Shown here one piece after another: positions 7,053-14,881 of a stretch of DNA of 64,000 nucleotides. Within the stretch, counting starts at the first letter, position 1. Each line of letters begins with the position of its first letter. Source of the stretch: Sinorhizobium sp. RAC02 (GTDB lineage Bacteria > Pseudomonadota > Alphaproteobacteria > Rhizobiales > Rhizobiaceae). The position numbers were made by a program, and so were the translations under genes. The notes beneath the pieces were generated by a model. It did not search any database and was not told the DNA's origin. It saw nothing but the letters and a program-made list of their open reading frames with translations. The stretch is taken from assembly GCF_001713395.1 (NCBI RefSeq), contig NZ_CP016452.1, forward strand, positions 62,001 through 126,000. The letters run 5' to 3'.

Positions 7053-8449
7053 CACGCTCGTTCGACCTCGGTTTTCGCCGATCCGCAACCACAACCCGAC
7101 TTGCCGTCCGCCTTCGCGTCGGCGTCAGCAACGCAACAGGCGTCTACGGCGACCGGAGCCAGACCTCCGCAACATCCGGATGATGCCGACGTTTGCGGCG
7201 TAGCGGAGCAGACGCCTGTTTCTGGCAGCACGAGTTCGACACGCCGCGCGCCGTCGTGGTCACCCGCGAGTTCAGCGACCACAGAGCGAACCTGCTCGTA
7301 TCCGGTCTTCATGAGGAATGTCGGCGCGCGCCCATAGGACTTCGAACCCACGATGTAGAAGTCCTTCTCGGGATGCGACAGTTCATCAATGCCATGAGGC
7401 GGAACCGTCCCGCAGGAGTGAAGGTTCGGGTCAATCAGGGGAGCAAGCGCAGGCGGGGCTTCGACAGCGGGTTCGACATCGAGGCGCACCTCCCGGAGGA
7501 ACGAGAAGTCGGGTCGGAACCCCGTTGCGACCACGACCTGGTCCATCTCCAGCTCCGTCGGTTCCCCGTTCGCTACCGCGGACACGATCACCTTGTCGTT
7601 CACCGATGTGACCTTGCTCGCCGAGAACGACGTCAGCATCTTGAGGTGACCTGCGTCCATCGCTTTTTTCGCCGCGAGACCAAGCGCGCCACGTTCGGGT
7701 AATTGGTCGTTCAAGCCGCCCCCGAGCAGCTTCGCGACGCCCCGGTGGCGAAGCACCCAGTAGATTTCCGTAGACGGGTTCGACTGCTGAAGCTCCAGTA
7801 GCGCGAGGGCGACATTGATTGCTGAGTGGCCACTTCCCACCACGAGCGTACGCTTGCCGACGAAGTTCGACCGCTTGGTGCCGACAACGTCCGGAATGCC
7901 GTAAGATATTCGGGCTGCTGCAGCCCGTTCACCGAGGACCGGGAGACCGTTCGCGCCCATTGGGTTTGGCTGCGTCCAGGTGCCCGAGGCATCAATCACC
8001 GCGCGTGCCTCGATCTCGTGGTCGCCCTCATCGTCCCGGTATCGTATTACAAACGGCGCGTCCGCGCGGTTCTTCGAGGATACCTTGTCGAGCCCTTGTC
8101 GTGCGATGGCCGTGACCGTCGCTCCAAGCCTCAAGGCCTTTTCAATGGCCGAAATGCGGGACAGGGGCGCGAGATAATCTTGCACGATGTCGCGGCCGGT
8201 CGGTAGTTCGTCAGAAGGCGGAGACGTCCAGCCATTGTCGTCCAGTAGCCGCCGCGCGGCGTCATCGATGTTGTACTTCCATGGCGAGAACACCCTGACA
8301 TGGCCCCATTCGAGAAGCGCTGTGCCGACGGAGTTGCCTTGCTCGAAAACTACGGGCGGCATACCCGCCTCCAGTAGCCGTGCCGCCGCGGCCATTCCAA
8401 CGGGGCCCGCGCCTATAACCGCAACGGGAAGAGCGCTACTGGGCTTCAT
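7052..8449 (-). CDS. FAD/NAD(P)-dependent oxidoreductase (ArsO-like) with Cys-rich tail
   Basis: This 465-residue flavoprotein has two Rossmann motifs: GAGPVGMAAA near the N-terminus for FAD and VVGSGHSAINVA near residue 220 for NADPH. The ATGFRPD motif follows. This order is that of flavin-containing monooxygenases and thioredoxin-reductase-like enzymes found in ars operons. The last 60 residues are rich in Cys (SSGCCGGL, VDACCVADAD, GKSGCGCGSA), a likely metalloid-binding tail. The ATG at 8449 is chosen because GGAGG lies 7 bases upstream. An ATTTC-N10-GAAAT inverted repeat lies just upstream. Exact substrate unknown. Confidence 0.78.
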   Translation of the reverse strand: MKPSSALPVAVIGAGPVGMAAAARLLEAGMPPVVFEQGNSVGTALLEWGHVRVFSPWKYNIDDAARRLLDDNGWTSPPSDELPTGRDIVQDYLAPLSRISAIEKALRLGATVTAIARQGLDKVSSKNRADAPFVIRYRDDEGDHEIEARAVIDASGTWTQPNPMGANGLPVLGERAAAARISYGIPDVVGTKRSNFVGKRTLVVGSGHSAINVALALLELQQSNPSTEIYWVLRHRGVAKLLGGGLNDQLPERGALGLAAKKAMDAGHLKMLTSFSASKVTSVNDKVIVSAVANGEPTELEMDQVVVATGFRPDFSFLREVRLDVEPAVEAPPALAPLIDPNLHSCGTVPPHGIDELSHPEKDFYIVGSKSYGRAPTFLMKTGYEQVRSVVAELAGDHDGARRVELVLPETGVCSATPQTSASSGCCGGLAPVAVDACCVADADAKADGKSGCGCGSAKTEVERA

Positions 8450-8465
8450 CTCAACCTCCATCGAT

Positions 8466-8485
8466 ATTTCCAGAAACTTCGAAAT
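8466..8485 (-). promoter_or_regulatory. Candidate ArsR operator (inverted repeat ATTTC-N10-GAAAT)
   Basis: ATTTC (8466-8470) and GAAAT (8481-8485) are separated by 10 bases in the arsR2-flavoprotein gap. The same arrangement occurs upstream of arsR2. This fits the roughly 12-2-12 geometry of ArsR-family operators, but binding is inferred. Confidence 0.5.
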
Positions 8486-8505
8486 TAGAGCGCAAAAAAA
8501 CGCGG

Positions 8506-8826
8506 TTAGGCAACGACCTTCGCCGCTGGCCGCGCGCATTCCTGATCGGCACAGCACTCGTTCACGAGATAGCCGATCAGCTCGTTCATGTGTCTGTAGT
8601 TCGCCGTGCAGATCAGCGTCGTTGCCTGGCGGTCCTGAATGACCAGCCCCGTATCGACGAGACGCTTCAGATGGTGCGACAACGTCGATCCTGGGATATC
8701 CAGCTTTTCCTGGAGACGGCCGACGGGAAGCCCCTCCTCCCCCGCGCGAACCAAAGCGCGGTAAATCCGGAGGCGGGTGACGTTCCCCAAGGCTTCAAGT
8801 TGCGATGCTGCTTTTTCGATGATCAT
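8506..8826 (-). CDS. arsR: ArsR-family metalloregulator, second copy in the operon
   Basis: The 106-residue winged-helix repressor has LGNVTRLRIYRALV, a recognition helix in STLSHHLKRLVDTGLV, and a wing (QDRQATTLICTA). Three Cys near the C-terminus (C91, C92 and C97, in NECCADQEC) match the arsenite site of the Acidithiobacillus ferrooxidans ArsR type (CC...C), not the CVC type of E. coli. It should leave DNA when As(III) or Sb(III) binds. It has its own promoter and a TTATTTC-N10-GAAATAA palindrome upstream, so it probably controls itself and the two genes behind it. Confidence 0.92.
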   Translation of the reverse strand: MIIEKAASQLEALGNVTRLRIYRALVRAGEEGLPVGRLQEKLDIPGSTLSHHLKRLVDTGLVIQDRQATTLICTANYRHMNELIGYLVNECCADQECARPAAKVVA

Positions 8827-8832
8827 GGAAAT

Positions 8833-8887
8833 ACGCTACCCGACAGTCGTCTAACGGTCAAGGTTATTTCCACAACCATCGAAATAA
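8833..8887 (-). promoter_or_regulatory. Internal ars promoter with ArsR-type palindrome
   Basis: On the minus strand a -35 TTGACC (8856-8861) and -10 TAGCGT (8833-8838) are 17 bases apart, just upstream of arsR2. Immediately upstream lies a perfect inverted repeat TTATTTC (8864-8870) and GAAATAA (8881-8887) with a 10-base spacer. It would allow separate control of arsR2, the flavoprotein and the MFS pump. Predicted by eye. Confidence 0.55.
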
Positions 8888-9598
8888 TCAAATCGACTTC
8901 AGCTTGACCCGCTGCTCGAGCTTCTCGGCGTCTTCCTTCCGTTCGCTGTAGCGGTCGGTGAGGTAAGCCGACGCATCCCTCGTCAACAGGGTGAACTTGG
9001 CCAGTTCTTCGCATACGTCGACAACACGGTCGTAGTAGGACGATGGCTTCATGCGGCCGTCGGCATCGAACTCCTGAAACGCCTTCGCCACCGATGACTG
9101 GTTCGGAATGGTGATCATCCGCATCCACCGTCCCAGGATACGCATCTGGTTCACGGCGTTGAAGGACTGGCACCCACCGGAGACCTCCATCACCGCTAGC
9201 GTCTTTCCTTGTGTCGGCCGTATCGAACCGAGCGCCAGGGGAATCCAGTCGATCTGCGCCTTCATGATCCCGGTCATCGCGCCATGGCGCTCGGGGCTGA
9301 TCCACACCTGGCCCTCCGACCACTGCGACAGCTCGCGCAACTCCTGGACTTTGGGGTGGCTGACAGGCGCTTCGTCGGGAAGCGGCAGTCCCTTGGGATC
9401 GAACACGCGCACCTCGCATCCGAAATGCTCGAGCAGACGCCGTGCTTCGTGCGCGAGCAGCCGACTGTAGGAGACCTCACGCAGTGAGCCGTAGAGGATA
9501 AGGATGCGCGGCTTGTGCGTGGAGAACGCTGGTCGCAACGCGTCGAGATCGGGAGTGCGGAAATACTCCGGCGACGCCGCGGGAAAGTCTTCAGACAA
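8888..9598 (-). CDS. arsH: ArsH, NADPH-dependent FMN oxidoreductase
   Basis: This 236-residue protein carries the ArsH flavodoxin-like fold: [18 protein letters not shown] near residue 33 (phosphate loop for FMN), [20 protein letters not shown], and [26 protein letters not shown] sequence. ArsH proteins oxidise trivalent organoarsenicals such as methylarsenite and reduce metals or quinones with NADPH. It starts 8 bases inside the end of the upstream arsC gene, so expression is coupled. Length is typical of rhizobial ArsH. Confidence 0.95.
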   Translation of the reverse strand: MSEDFPAASPEYFRTPDLDALRPAFSTHKPRILILYGSLREVSYSRLLAHEARRLLEHFGCEVRVFDPKGLPLPDEAPVSHPKVQELRELSQWSEGQVWISPERHGAMTGIMKAQIDWIPLALGSIRPTQGKTLAVMEVSGGCQSFNAVNQMRILGRWMRMITIPNQSSVAKAFQEFDADGRMKPSSYYDRVVDVCEELAKFTLLTRDASAYLTDRYSERKEDAEKLEQRVKLKSI

Positions 9599-10016
9599 TG
9601 CGCTTTCCTTCGTCGTCTAGGACACGTTCGCCGTCTTCCTTGATAAACGGTCCCTTGAACGCGTCCGCGGGCAGGATATCGAGGACTGCTTCAGACGGCC
9701 GCGACAGGCGCGTGCCCATCGGCGTGATGACGAACGGCCGATTGATTAGAATCGGGTCCTTCAGCATCGCGTCGAGAAGCTCGTCGTCGGTCAGTTGCGG
9801 GTCGGAGAGGCCAAGCTCTGCATAGGGCGTACCCTTTTCTCGGATCGCCTGGCGCACAGTCAGTCCGGCGTCGGCAATCATCTTCACAAGCTGCTCGCGT
9901 GACGGCGGGGTCTTGAGGTATTCGATAACGGTCGGCTCGATTCCTGCGTGCTGGATCAATTCGAGAGCATTGCGGGAGGTCCCGCATTCGGGATTGTGAT
10001 AAATGGTGACGTCCAT
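9591..10016 (-). CDS. arsC: Arsenate reductase, glutaredoxin-coupled type
   Basis: The 141-residue protein begins [16 protein letters not shown], with catalytic Cys11 in the HNPxCGTSR motif of the ArsC/Spx fold. It continues with [20 protein letters not shown] and [17 protein letters not shown], which holds the arsenate-binding Arg residues. It reduces arsenate to arsenite using glutathione and glutaredoxin. An alternative ATG at 10022 overlaps the aqpS stop; 10016 matches the family N-terminus. AAGGAG lies just upstream of both. A second, unrelated arsenate reductase gene is in the same operon. Confidence 0.94.
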   Translation of the reverse strand: MDVTIYHNPECGTSRNALELIQHAGIEPTVIEYLKTPPSREQLVKMIADAGLTVRQAIREKGTPYAELGLSDPQLTDDELLDAMLKDPILINRPFVITPMGTRLSRPSEAVLDILPADAFKGPFIKEDGERVLDDEGKRIV

Positions 10017-10018
10017 GA

Positions 10019-10717
10019 TCATTCGGCTCCTTGAACGGTGATTGGGGGAATTTCGTTGCGACGTTCTGCGAAGAGCCATCCTGCAAGGGCAGCGGCGATC
10101 AGCGCGCCGAAAACTTGTGCAACGATGAAACCGGGCAGATCGGTCGGCCGAATGCCGGAAAAGGTATCCGTCACGCTCCGGGCGATCGCGACTGCCGGAT
10201 TGGCAAATGACGTCGACGCCGTGAACCAATAGGCGGCGGTGATATAGAAGCCCACCAGGGCCGGGATTGCGTCGATCTTGAAGCGCAAGCCGCCGAGGAT
10301 CGTCAGCAGCAGGCCGAAGGTCGCTACCGACTCCGCGATCCATTGGGCCGACCCGGTGCGCACCGTCGCGGACAACTGGAATATTGGAAGGTCGAACATG
10401 GCATGCGCGACCAACGTTCCGAATACGCCGCCGACGATCTGGGCAAGGATATATGGTGCAACCGCGGATGCCTCGAACTCGCGTCTGACCGCGAACACTA
10501 TAGTGACAACCGGGTTGAAGTGCGCGCCAGAGATCGGACCGAGGATCGAAAGCAGGACGAACAGTATCGCGCCTGTCGGAATGGTGTTGCCCAGCAAGGA
10601 AACGGCCACGTCGTCGGTCAGGCGGTCAGCCATGATACCCGAACCGACGACGGTGGCGACGAGGATCGCGGTGCCAAGCGCTTCCGCGACGAGGCGACGG
10701 CCGAGATCGACAGTCAC
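10019..10717 (-). CDS. aqpS: Aquaglyceroporin AqpS (arsenite channel)
   Basis: This six-helix major intrinsic protein of about 232 residues has the two pore loops as HFNPVVT (first NPA position changed to NPV) and FANPAVAIAR. AqpS replaces ArsB in the ars operon of Sinorhizobium meliloti and lets arsenite made by ArsC leave by diffusion. I chose the GTG at 10717, two bases after the upstream arsC stop, because the product then begins close to the first helix. An upstream TTG at 10756 is possible but unlikely. Confidence 0.92.
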   Translation of the reverse strand: MTVDLGRRLVAEALGTAILVATVVGSGIMADRLTDDVAVSLLGNTIPTGAILFVLLSILGPISGAHFNPVVTIVFAVRREFEASAVAPYILAQIVGGVFGTLVAHAMFDLPIFQLSATVRTGSAQWIAESVATFGLLLTILGGLRFKIDAIPALVGFYITAAYWFTASTSFANPAVAIARSVTDTFSGIRPTDLPGFIVAQVFGALIAAALAGWLFAERRNEIPPITVQGAE

Positions 10718-10718
10718 G

Positions 10719-11228
10719 TCACTCGGCCTTCTGGTTGTTTTGCCCGATATCGTCAAGCCGCTTCTGGAGCGCCAGTTTGTCGAGGCTGGTCATCGGAAGG
10801 CTGGTGAAGATGGAGAGACGGTTGTTGAGCATCCGGTAGGTATCGTCGAAAGCGAGATGCTTCTCGGCCTCCGTCCCTTCGGCGGCCGTGGGATCGGGTA
10901 CGCCCCAGTGGGCGGTCATCGGCTGACCCGGCCAGACGGGACAAGCCTCGTTGGCCGCGTTGTCGCAGACAGTGAACACGAAATCCATCTGTGGAGCGCC
11001 CGGCACCGCAAACTCTTCCCAGTTCTTCGATCTGGCGAAGCTGGTATCGTGATTTAAGGTCTTCAGGAGCTGGAGCGTATAAGGGTGGACCTCCCCCTTC
11101 GGCTGGGAGCCGGCCGAGTAGGCCTTGAACTTGCCCTGGCCGACCCTGTTAAGGATAGCCTCCGCGATGATGGAGCGGGCGGAATTGCCCGTGCACAGGA
11201 AGAGCACGTTGAATGTCTTGTCGGTCAT
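10719..11228 (-). CDS. arsC: Arsenate reductase, low-molecular-weight phosphatase type
   Basis: The 169-residue protein has the phosphatase loop FLCTGNSARS (CX5R) near residue 12, and a second Cys pair in FTVCDNAANEACPVW that supplies the resolving residues for a Cys cascade. This is the thioredoxin-coupled (pI258-like) arsenate reductase family. The ATG at 11228 lies inside the end of arsR1 (stop at 11248), so the genes overlap and are coupled. It converts arsenate to arsenite for AqpS or the MFS pump. Confidence 0.93.
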   Translation of the reverse strand: MTDKTFNVLFLCTGNSARSIIAEAILNRVGQGKFKAYSAGSQPKGEVHPYTLQLLKTLNHDTSFARSKNWEEFAVPGAPQMDFVFTVCDNAANEACPVWPGQPMTAHWGVPDPTAAEGTEAEKHLAFDDTYRMLNNRLSIFTSLPMTSLDKLALQKRLDDIGQNNQKAE

Positions 11229-11247
11229 CGTGGTTCTCGTCGTTGGC

Positions 11248-11607
11248 TCAGTTAGCGTTGGCTGCCTCATCAGGCAGGCAGCATGGGGTAAGTTCCTTGA
11301 TCAACGGAGCGCAGAGCTCGGCATTGCCACCGCAGCAATCCCTGATCAGGTAGAGTGTAACTTCACGAAACCGATCGAGGTCGGAACGATAGATGATCGA
11401 GCGACTCTGGCGGTCGCCGCGGACCAGTCCGGCATTGGCGAGGATCGATAGATGGGCCGACATCGTGTTTTGCGGCACGCCGACAAGGCGCGCCAACTCC
11501 CCTGCCGCGACACCGTCCGGTTCCCGCGCGACAAGCAGGCGGAAGGTCTGCAGACGCGTGGGCTGGGCAAGTGCGGCGAGCGCCGCTATCGTTTGAGTCT
11601 TATCCAT
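11248..11607 (-). CDS. arsR: ArsR-family arsenical repressor, first gene of the operon
   Basis: The 119-residue winged-helix protein has LAQPTRLQTFRLLV, a recognition helix in NTMSAHLSILANAGLV and a wing around GDRQSRSIIYRSD. A Cys cluster DCCGGNAELC sits after the last helix, as in the CC...C arsenite site, and a further CC pair lies in the tail (TPCCLPD). It heads the operon, and its promoter carries a nested palindrome. It should repress arsC, aqpS, arsC and arsH in the absence of arsenite. Confidence 0.93.
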   Translation of the reverse strand: MDKTQTIAALAALAQPTRLQTFRLLVAREPDGVAAGELARLVGVPQNTMSAHLSILANAGLVRGDRQSRSIIYRSDLDRFREVTLYLIRDCCGGNAELCAPLIKELTPCCLPDEAANAN

Positions 11608-11648
11608 ATATCCAGAGTAATGGATTATTTGACGTTGTCAATATATGG
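11604..11648 (-). promoter_or_regulatory. ars operon promoter with nested palindromes
   Basis: On the minus strand a -35 TTGACA (11636-11641) and -10 TACTCT (11614-11619) are 16 bases apart. The -35 lies in the palindrome TTGACGTTGTCAA (11629-11641). An outer inverted repeat CCATATAT (11604-11611) and ATATATGG (11641-11648) encloses the promoter and the arsR1 start. ArsR1 is the likely ligand. Confidence 0.6.
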
Positions 11649-11859
11649 GTCCGTGTCATTGCGCGCCTTGTCGGCGTTATGCGTCCGGGCGATGTGGCGC
11701 TCCCGATTCACCGGCAAGCTGCGGCTGAGAACGACGAGCCTCGCAAACGCATTGATCCAAACGGACGATCACCTCCCGAGGCATTTAAAGCTCGGCGAAT
11801 TGCTTTTTGGACGCGTTTCCCGTAGGGGGATCGCACAATCCTTTACGTGAGATCGACCC

Positions 11860-12468
11860 ATGAGAATGCCGCAGCGCAGCTTCGTCGTTGAATTCAACTC
11901 GCGTTCCCGGCAAACTAAAGCAAGCAAGCCCGCGTCAATCTGGGCTGACACGGATTTGAAGGCAGTCGCGCGGCAGGTCGAAGAGCAATCCGCACATCTG
12001 TTCGATCAGTCAGCGGATAGAGAGGCGGCCAAGGCTGCAGCTTCCCGGTTGGAAGCGCCACCTCAGGTCCCCTCCGCGCTGCAGTGTTCGACTTTACCTT
12101 CGGAGTCCGAGACCCCAATGGCCAAATCGCAGGTCACTGACGTTCGGCTCGCAGACAACACGATGGCGAAGGATGTTAAAAATGGGCCGCCCGAAACGGC
12201 CGGGCAGCCACCTGCCGCTTCCGAAACAGCGGCTCCTGCGCCTCAACGCATGACGGTACGCAAGATAAAAACGCGCGCAGTGCAATCCGAGCGCAAAGCC
12301 GCGCCACGAACGGCGCCAGCAGGCGGCCTCAATGCGCAGGAGGCATTCGCTTCGGCTACCGATCTCGCCGCCCTTGAAGGGGAAAACAGGCGGCTGAAAG
12401 CGCTGTTGCGGGAACATCTCTCTGCTGAACACGCACAGCTAGCAGCCATGCTTCTGCGCTTTCAATAG
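11860..12468 (+). CDS. SyrB-like regulator (202 aa), repeat copy 1
   Basis: Most of the protein is low-complexity and Ala/Pro/Lys-rich. The C-terminus holds LEGENRRLKALLREHL and AEHAQLAAMLLRF, the helix pair that marks the SyrB family (ENxRLRxLLAEKLxxENAxLRxxL). SyrB of Sinorhizobium meliloti is a negative regulator acting on syrM in nodulation signalling. The basic stretch TVRKIKTRAVQSERKAAPR may contact nucleic acid. It is convergent with the next SyrB-like gene. Regulatory targets here are unknown. Confidence 0.7.
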   Translation: MRMPQRSFVVEFNSRSRQTKASKPASIWADTDLKAVARQVEEQSAHLFDQSADREAAKAAASRLEAPPQVPSALQCSTLPSESETPMAKSQVTDVRLADNTMAKDVKNGPPETAGQPPAASETAAPAPQRMTVRKIKTRAVQSERKAAPRTAPAGGLNAQEAFASATDLAALEGENRRLKALLREHLSAEHAQLAAMLLRFQ

Positions 12469-12535
12469 GCTGTCTTCCGTACCCTTCTCGTCAAGGTACG
12501 ATCTAGGTTGCGCTCCAACGCTTCGGGATCACGCC

Positions 12536-13090
12536 TTAAGCGTCAGGACCGCCAAATCGCTCCAGCATTTTATGAAGTTGAGCATTCTGCTGCTTCAGTT
12601 TCTCCGCCAGCTGGCGCGTTAACGCCCGGATCTCCACATCAACCCCGGCGACCTCCGCATGGATGTTGGCGCCGGATGGTCTGGTGGAGGTTTGACGGTC
12701 GGCCGCGGCCTCCACCTCCTGGTTCACCGGCTCGGTTGGAGCCGGCTTCTTGCCTCGTCTCGGCCGCGTAACTGGCGGTGTGCTGGCGATCGCCGCTTCG
12801 GGCTCCCTTTTGCTCTTTTGAGCAAGACCTTGATTGGATCTTTTGGATGAACGCGTCGCTACACGATCGATAGCGTCGAGGTTCGCAAGAGAAATGCCGT
12901 CATCGGCTTTGGCGTCCGCCAAGATCGTTTCGTCGGCGTGCGTAACATTCTCGCGCTTGAGTTCAAGGAAGGGCTGAACCGGCGCCGAAGAAGACGAGGA
13001 AGTCTCCTGCCCATCGGCCAATTCCTGCGCCTCTTCCGGCGATCGCCGCCGGAAGACCAGTTGTCCAATCATTTTCCACGGTGACTTCAT
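12536..13090 (-). CDS. SyrB-like regulator (184 aa), repeat copy 1
   Basis: The protein begins MKSPWKMIGQLVFRRRSPEE. It has a long disordered, charged middle with a basic patch (TRPRRGKKPAPTE) and ends with the SyrB-type helix RALTRQLAEKLKQQNAQLHKMLERFG. The shared element is AEKLxxxNAxLxxxL. It is weaker than in the neighbour at 13220 and the rest has diverged. The ribosome site is modest. It is likely a paralogue from an old duplication inside the repeat. Confidence 0.62.
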   Translation of the reverse strand: MKSPWKMIGQLVFRRRSPEEAQELADGQETSSSSSAPVQPFLELKRENVTHADETILADAKADDGISLANLDAIDRVATRSSKRSNQGLAQKSKREPEAAIASTPPVTRPRRGKKPAPTEPVNQEVEAAADRQTSTRPSGANIHAEVAGVDVEIRALTRQLAEKLKQQNAQLHKMLERFGGPDA

Positions 13091-13219
13091 TGTGCTTCAA
13101 CCTCTGGCGTCCGCAGCATGACGTCACGTATTCTACCGCGGGTTCGCGGCGAACCCGAGGCGCGAGAAGTGTTATCGCGCTTGCAACCGAACTGGCTCGG
13201 ACGCGACCCTGTCATTACA

Positions 13220-13630
13220 TCAGGCCAGACCGAGCCGTTTACGCAGATCCGCGTTTTCCGAACGCAGTTTCTCGGCCAGCGTTTGGCGAAGACGCTTGTT
13301 CTCTTCTTCCAGCTGCAGAAGTTCCGCCATCTCGTCCAGAGCAGGAGCGGAGGCTTTCGCTATGGCCTTCGCCGGCTTGACAGCGGCAGGAGTTCTTTTG
13401 GCCCTGGTTTTGATCGGCTTTTCCGTGATCACCGCGACGTTGGTATCAATGCCAGCGTTTGCACCGTGCTTCTTACGCTGTTTTGCAACAGTCGCAGTCT
13501 CCAGCGACGCAGCCTTCGAGTCAGGAGTAGATTTCGCGCGCCGAGGAGCTCGCTGCTTCTTCTGCACCGGAGCATTCACCTCTGTCGATGCCACTTCACC
13601 GTTCTCGATCGTGTTGTTTACATCAGCCAT
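13220..13630 (-). CDS. syrB: SyrB-like transcriptional regulator (136 aa), repeat copy 1
   Basis: This is the clearest SyrB family member: N-terminal NAPVQKKQRAPRRAKST, a second basic region (IKTRAKRTPAAVKPAKA), and the diagnostic C-terminal MAELLQLEEENKRLRQTLAEK followed by LRSENADLRKRLGL. The C-terminus is a leucine-zipper-like amphipathic helix. Length (136 aa) is near that of S. meliloti SyrB (about 150). GGGAGA lies 6 bases before the ATG. It is followed on the same strand by the 184-aa paralogue. Confidence 0.82.
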   Translation of the reverse strand: MADVNNTIENGEVASTEVNAPVQKKQRAPRRAKSTPDSKAASLETATVAKQRKKHGANAGIDTNVAVITEKPIKTRAKRTPAAVKPAKAIAKASAPALDEMAELLQLEEENKRLRQTLAEKLRSENADLRKRLGLA

Positions 13631-13919
13631 AAATTGTCTCCCTCTAAGCCTTGATCGCCTTTGTCCGTCGGCTTGAAGATCGAGTCAATATCTTCGCGTC
13701 TCTACTGGAACACGCTGGCTATCAATGGAAGAAAATGGCGCACGCGCCTGCAACGAAACCGCCGTCATCGGAGCAGCATCGAGCGGTGGTCGGGCGATAG
13801 CTCGAAGCGACCGCGGCGCCTCATCAAGAGCGGCGCGCTGGGGTTCTATGTCGAGACCGACGATGCTTGCCTTTCTCGAACACGGGCCTATCCGGCAATG
13901 GGGGCACTCCATAATCACA

Positions 13920-14050
13920 ATGAAGGTGCCAGCGAGTTGCTGCCAGGCTTTGTACTCGGCCGTCTTCGTTCGGCCTCCTGCCTTCTTATTGACAAAGAGA
14001 CCGTTGATGGACGCATGGGAAGAGCGATGCGGATCATGCGGCCGCCTCTG
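13920..14050 (-). pseudogene. Possible RusA-type resolvase fragment in 13631-14173
   Basis: The 540-base gap between the syrB-like and DUF982 genes has no intact gene I trust. On the minus strand one stretch reads ASINGLFVNKKAGGRTKTAE then YKAWQQLAG, which resembles the N-terminal region of RusA-type Holliday junction resolvases (SVNxLWxN...R..YKAWR). The similarity stops after about 40 residues. The two repeat copies differ by indels here, consistent with non-coding or decayed sequence. Confidence 0.3.
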
Positions 14051-14173
14051 AAAAAATTCGACCTTCCGACCGCGACCAATCTTGAAACCGAAAAAGTTCG
14101 AAAATACATTTCCGGCCGGCGCACGATTCCGACGCCACCCTTGTTGATCACCAACGTTTTCAGTGAGGTAGAG

Positions 14174-14476
14174 ATGAACTCGAAGGTATTTGATAAGCCC
14201 GTCTATCTGAAGGAACGCAGGGAACTCATCCGAGAGATAACGTGCTTGGAAGACGCCATCGACTTTCTGGAAGAATGGCCGGAAAGAGATCGTGACATCG
14301 TGCACGATGCGGCCCTTAAGACCTGCTACATGGCCTTTGACGGTCACAAACCCGTAAAGATCGGACGCGATGCCATCCGCTCCTTTGGGGAAAAGAAGGG
14401 CATACTGGTGAAATCCCCCGGCGTCATGCCGTGGATGATCCGTTCGCGTTCCGGCGGCGGGCGCTTGTCCGCGTAG
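14174..14476 (+). CDS. DUF982 domain protein (100 aa), repeat copy 1
   Basis: The protein starts MNSKVFDKPVYLKERRELIR and has the DUF982 pattern: a strand VYLKER, helix TCLEDAIDFLEEWPE, helix DIVHDAALKTCYMAFDGHKP and a final FGEKKGILVKSPG. This small family is abundant in Rhizobiaceae and has no established function. GAGGTAGAG lies just before the ATG at 14174; the longer frame from 13661 is judged spurious because it is broken by indels between the repeat copies. Confidence 0.75.
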   Translation: MNSKVFDKPVYLKERRELIREITCLEDAIDFLEEWPERDRDIVHDAALKTCYMAFDGHKPVKIGRDAIRSFGEKKGILVKSPGVMPWMIRSRSGGGRLSA

Positions 14477-14607
14477 AGTCTGTAACGATTGGGAGAGGCT
14501 GCGATCGCGGCCTCTCTTCCCAAATGGCCAGTTCATGCTGCCACCTCGCCCGCCGATTGGAACTTTTCCGCGCCGGCCGAAGTTGGTTTCGTGACAAGGA
14601 GACCAGC

Positions 14608-14823
14608 ATGGCCATTGCCCCAATCGATCCTACGCCCAAGCAACCGCCGGATGTCATTCCTGATCTGCCGCCGGATTTGCCCGAGCCGCCCATCAAGGAA
14701 CCGGACCCGGACGTCCTTCCGGACGAATTGCCGAACCCTAACCCGGATGAAGGCAATGACTTGCCGAGGAAGCTTCGTAAGCGTCCGGTGAAGCTCCCTT
14801 TGAGATTTCCCACGAACGCCTGA
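14608..14823 (+). CDS. Proline/aspartate-rich small protein (71 aa), repeat copy 1
   Basis: The ATG at 14608 follows AAGGAGACCAGC, a strong ribosome site. The product is dominated by Pro, Asp and Glu (IPDLPPDLPEPPIKEPDPD), with a basic C-terminus (RKLRKRPVKLPLRF). It has no membrane segment or signal and is probably disordered. It is conserved exactly in protein sequence in the second repeat copy. Short Pro-rich proteins of this type are common in rhizobia, with no known role. Confidence 0.6.
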   Translation: MAIAPIDPTPKQPPDVIPDLPPDLPEPPIKEPDPDVLPDELPNPNPDEGNDLPRKLRKRPVKLPLRFPTNA

Positions 14824-14881
14824 AGTTACCTTGACCTGCCCCTGAACTTTCATCCGGCAGCGATTAGAGCCTCGGCGGTTT

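Larger units (their letters stand above)
11697..14879. repeat. 3.18-kb direct repeat, copy 1
   Basis: This segment recurs at 58446-61628 in the same orientation with a constant offset of 46749. Both begin GCGCTCCCGATTCACC and diverge after CTCGGCGGT. From 11697 to about 13735 I saw no difference between copies. Beyond that there are about a dozen base changes and two compensating one-base indels (T at 13736; an extra C in copy 2 near 60794). It carries three SyrB-like genes, a DUF982 gene and a proline-rich gene. Each copy ends at a different IS3-type element. Confidence 0.97.

Noticed and set aside
13661..14173. N-terminal extension of the DUF982 frame
   Set aside because: The two repeat copies differ here by frame-changing indels, so the extension is not conserved as protein.
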